This document shows, in pieces, positions 5,726 to 7,391 of a stretch of 7,391 nucleotides of DNA. Under the pieces are notes generated by a model. That model saw only the letters and a list, made by a program, of their open reading frames with translations, ran no database searches and was not told the DNA's origin. A program made the translations under genes and the position numbers. Numbering within the stretch: position 1 is the first letter of the stretch; the number at the start of each line of letters is the position of its first letter. Source of the DNA: an archaeon. Lineage in GTDB: Archaea; Asgardarchaeota; Hermodarchaeia; Hermodarchaeales; Hermodarchaeaceae. The DNA lies in contig JABXGY010000082.1 of assembly GCA_016550395.1 (NCBI GenBank), positions 1-7,391 of the forward strand, written 5' to 3'.

Positions 5726-6700
5726 ATGACTTCCTTGGAATCATTTCCAGTTACACCTACAATGATTTTACAAGCAAGAAAACGCTTAATTGGGAAAATA
5801 GTACGAACTCCCCTTGAGCCCTCACCTGCTTTAGAAACTATCGCCCAAGCACCAGTTTTTATCAAATGGGAATGTCTCCAACGAACTGGCGTATTCAAAC
5901 TCCGTGGTGCTTACAACAAAATCGCTTCCCTCCCAGCGAAAACAGCCCAACGTGGTGTCGTTACAGCCTCCACTGGCAACCACGGTCTAGCTGTAGCCTA
6001 TGCTGCCCAACAACAAGGCATTCCAGCCACAATCTTTGTCCCCCGAAAAGCATCACCACTAAAGCTAGATAAAATCAAACAGTATGGAGCCACAATTATT
6101 GAAAAGGGGGCAAACTATGATGAAGCAGCGACTTACAGTACAAAGTTTGCAAAAAATAAAAACGCCACAATTATTCATGCATATGCTGATCCTCTAGTTA
6201 TCGCTGGTCAGGGTACCGTTGGTTATGAAATCCTTGAGGATTTCCCTAAGACAGATATTATCATTGTCCCGATCGGTGGAGGTGGACTTATCTCAGGAAT
6301 CTCATTATGGGTCAAAACCATTAATCCCGAGATTCAAGTGATTGGAGTTCAGACAACTGCCACTCGTGCTTTTTATCAGAATTATAGGGTAGGTCGGCTT
6401 TTTCACGTACCCGTTGAACCCACAATCGCGGATGGCCTTGCAGGCAATACGGAGCAGTTGAATCTTGATATTGGCTTACGCTATGTAGACGATGTTGTAT
6501 TAGTGGAAGAACGAGGATTACAAGATGCTATTCGTTGGACACTGCAAAATGAACGGCGTATACTTGAGCCAGCGGGAGTTGTGGGAATTGCAGCCTTGTT
6601 ACAAATGAAGGTTAAGATCAAAGGAACCGAAAACATAGTCATTATTGCTAGTGGTGGCAATATTGATCCAGTTCTTTTACAAAGTATTATGCGAACCTAA
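5726..6700 (+). CDS. PLP-dependent threonine/serine dehydratase (no ACT domain)
   Basis: The 324-codon protein belongs to fold-type II PLP enzymes. The Schiff-base lysine is K58 in VFKLRGAYNK. STGNHG (82-87) lies at the substrate and PLP-ring loop, GGGGL (184-188) holds the PLP phosphate, and ASGGN (308-312) provides the residue near the pyridine nitrogen. The family converts threonine to 2-oxobutanoate (isoleucine pathway or catabolism) or serine to pyruvate, releasing ammonia; serine racemase and hydroxyectoine-type dehydratases share the same motifs. The protein ends right after the catalytic domain, so the C-terminal ACT-like regulatory domains of biosynthetic IlvA are missing and allosteric isoleucine control is not expected from its own chain. 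The usual Ser two residues before the lysine is Val here, and the loop reads STGNHG rather than SAGNHA. The substrate therefore cannot be fixed. The start ATG has no strong SD; an in-frame TAA lies at 5693. Confidence 0.88.
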   Translation: MTSLESFPVTPTMILQARKRLIGKIVRTPLEPSPALETIAQAPVFIKWECLQRTGVFKLRGAYNKIASLPAKTAQRGVVTASTGNHGLAVAYAAQQQGIPATIFVPRKASPLKLDKIKQYGATIIEKGANYDEAATYSTKFAKNKNATIIHAYADPLVIAGQGTVGYEILEDFPKTDIIIVPIGGGGLISGISLWVKTINPEIQVIGVQTTATRAFYQNYRVGRLFHVPVEPTIADGLAGNTEQLNLDIGLRYVDDVVLVEERGLQDAIRWTLQNERRILEPAGVVGIAALLQMKVKIKGTENIVIIASGGNIDPVLLQSIMRT

Positions 6701-6715
6701 TATGTGTGATATTTT

Positions 6716-7090
6716 CTAATGGCGTGTGTGGCTTTCACAACCCAATGGGTTTCCATCAGGATCTAAGAAATTAAACACGAAGGTTGAGGAATCATATTCG
6801 AAAATTCCTCGAGTGAATTGGATCATTGCCTTCTGTAAATGTTGAAATGTGGCTTCAATGTCATCTACCTTGAAGTACACTTGAGGTATCTTCATAGTTT
6901 TTCCAATTCGTGGTCCGGGTGGATTCTCTGCAAGGTGCAAGTGTAATTTGACGGGTTTAGTCTTCAACGTTACAAAGGTGGGTTCGAAGATCTCAACCTC
7001 TAGCCCTAAGACTTGGGTGTAAAAGGCTAATGCCCGCTCCATATCACGGACATACAAGATGACTCCACCCAAATGGGAAAAATCGATCAT
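6716..7090 (-). CDS. VOC-superfamily (glyoxalase/bleomycin-resistance fold) protein
   Basis: The 124-codon protein is a single VOC unit made of two beta-alpha-beta-beta-beta halves. Half 1 has VILYVRDMERALAFYTQVLGL (split around 10-30). Half 2 has VYFKVDDIEATFQHL (71-85) and ends with the FLDPDGNP turn (108-115). Proteins of this size usually dimerise. Aligned by eye with glyoxalase I, three metal positions lack ligands: G9 replaces the first His, Q70 the second-half His, and G117 the final Glu. Metal-dependent glyoxalase activity is therefore doubtful, and a binding or other role is possible. ATG is preceded by GGAGGG about 8 nt upstream. The gene starts 31 nt after the phosphoesterase stop on the same strand, so the pair is probably one transcript. 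It ends 15 nt from the convergent dehydratase gene. Confidence 0.85.
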   Translation of the reverse strand: MIDFSHLGGVILYVRDMERALAFYTQVLGLEVEIFEPTFVTLKTKPVKLHLHLAENPPGPRIGKTMKIPQVYFKVDDIEATFQHLQKAMIQFTRGIFEYDSSTFVFNFLDPDGNPLGCESHTRH

Positions 7091-7121
7091 GTTCTAACCC
7101 TCCCTTATCAGATTTTTTTTA

Positions 7122-7391
7122 TCAACCTGAAGTTATTCCTCGTTTGCCCCATCGATATTTACCTCGGCGTCGCGTGGGTCCTCCAATTAATTTGGTTGAA
7201 ATCTCAATTGTTTTTCCATCGATTTTAATGATATTGTAGTTCTGGCAAGGACTGCCACGTAATCGTGGACTGCCACATGTTCCCGAGTAGGATAATACCA
7301 TGTTCTCAAGTCGCCATAACCATGGATAGTGTCGATGCCCACTCAATACCAAACTCACTCCTTTGTGCATTAATAATTCTAGCATATCACC
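7122..7391 (-). CDS. C-terminal part of a calcineurin-like metallophosphoesterase (cut by window edge)
   Basis: The reading frame is open to the right edge, so only the last 89 residues are seen (two residues, Gly-Asp, precede the first in-window Met at 7385). VSLVLSGHRHYPWL contains the GHxH metal-binding motif (GHRH, 7337-7326) that forms the last metal-ligand block of calcineurin-like phosphoesterases. It is followed by a beta-rich segment with SGTCGSPRLRG and NYNIIKID, typical of the end of this fold. The last 20 residues are rich in Gly, Arg and Lys (GGPTRRRGKYRWGKRG), a basic tail that could contact nucleic acid or an acidic partner. The substrate cannot be inferred because the N-terminal metal motifs (DxH, GDxxD, GNHE) lie outside the window. 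The VOC gene follows 31 nt downstream. Confidence 0.8.
   Translation of the reverse strand, partial: GDMLELLMHKGVSLVLSGHRHYPWLWRLENMVLSYSGTCGSPRLRGSPCQNYNIIKIDGKTIEISTKLIGGPTRRRGKYRWGKRGITSG

Noticed and set aside
6701..6715. Possible terminator in the 15 nt between the dehydratase and VOC genes
   Set aside because: Only a short TATTTTCT run is present and no stem is visible. Termination probably occurs beyond the stop codons, but the sequence does not show where.

Overview
The window looks like a stretch of archaeal chromosome from an uncultured lineage. The evidence is an archaeal-type tRNA m1A57/58 methyltransferase, TATA-box promoters (clearest at 916-925), genes that appear leaderless beside genes with strong Shine-Dalgarno (SD) sites, and several small zinc-ribbon proteins. 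An Asgard or similar deep archaeal group is possible, but no diagnostic marker is present, so I do not assign one. I see no tRNA, rRNA, CRISPR array, insertion sequence, phage gene or long direct repeat.

Left part (1-3041, all on the minus strand). In transcription order there are two paralogous membrane proteins, each with an N-terminal C-x2-C...C-x2-C zinc ribbon and two C-terminal membrane helices (3041-2049 and 2018-1014, 30 nt apart). A helical, charged protein with its own TATA promoter and a TTG start follows (872-327). After a hairpin/T-rich terminator comes the first 39 codons of a membrane protein that runs off the left edge (118-1). This group is the least explained part of the window and is the best candidate for an uncharacterised membrane-associated system.

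Middle part (3119-5598). A radical SAM enzyme of the AmmeMemoRadiSam family (minus) is divergent from the tRNA methyltransferase (plus) across a 116 nt promoter region. The methyltransferase converges on a 155-codon protein with three zinc-binding modules (minus), and the 51 nt between them holds inverted repeats that could end transcription from both sides.

Right part (5726-7391). A PLP-dependent threonine/serine dehydratase without a regulatory domain (plus) converges, with a 15 nt gap, on a two-gene minus-strand unit. That unit is a calcineurin-like phosphoesterase cut by the right edge, followed by a small VOC-fold protein that lacks the usual metal ligands.

The middle and right genes are ordinary housekeeping or metabolic families with no obvious shared pathway. 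The notable theme is the density of cysteine-based zinc or iron-sulfur modules: four of the nine genes carry them. No gene-free stretch exceeds about 210 nt.
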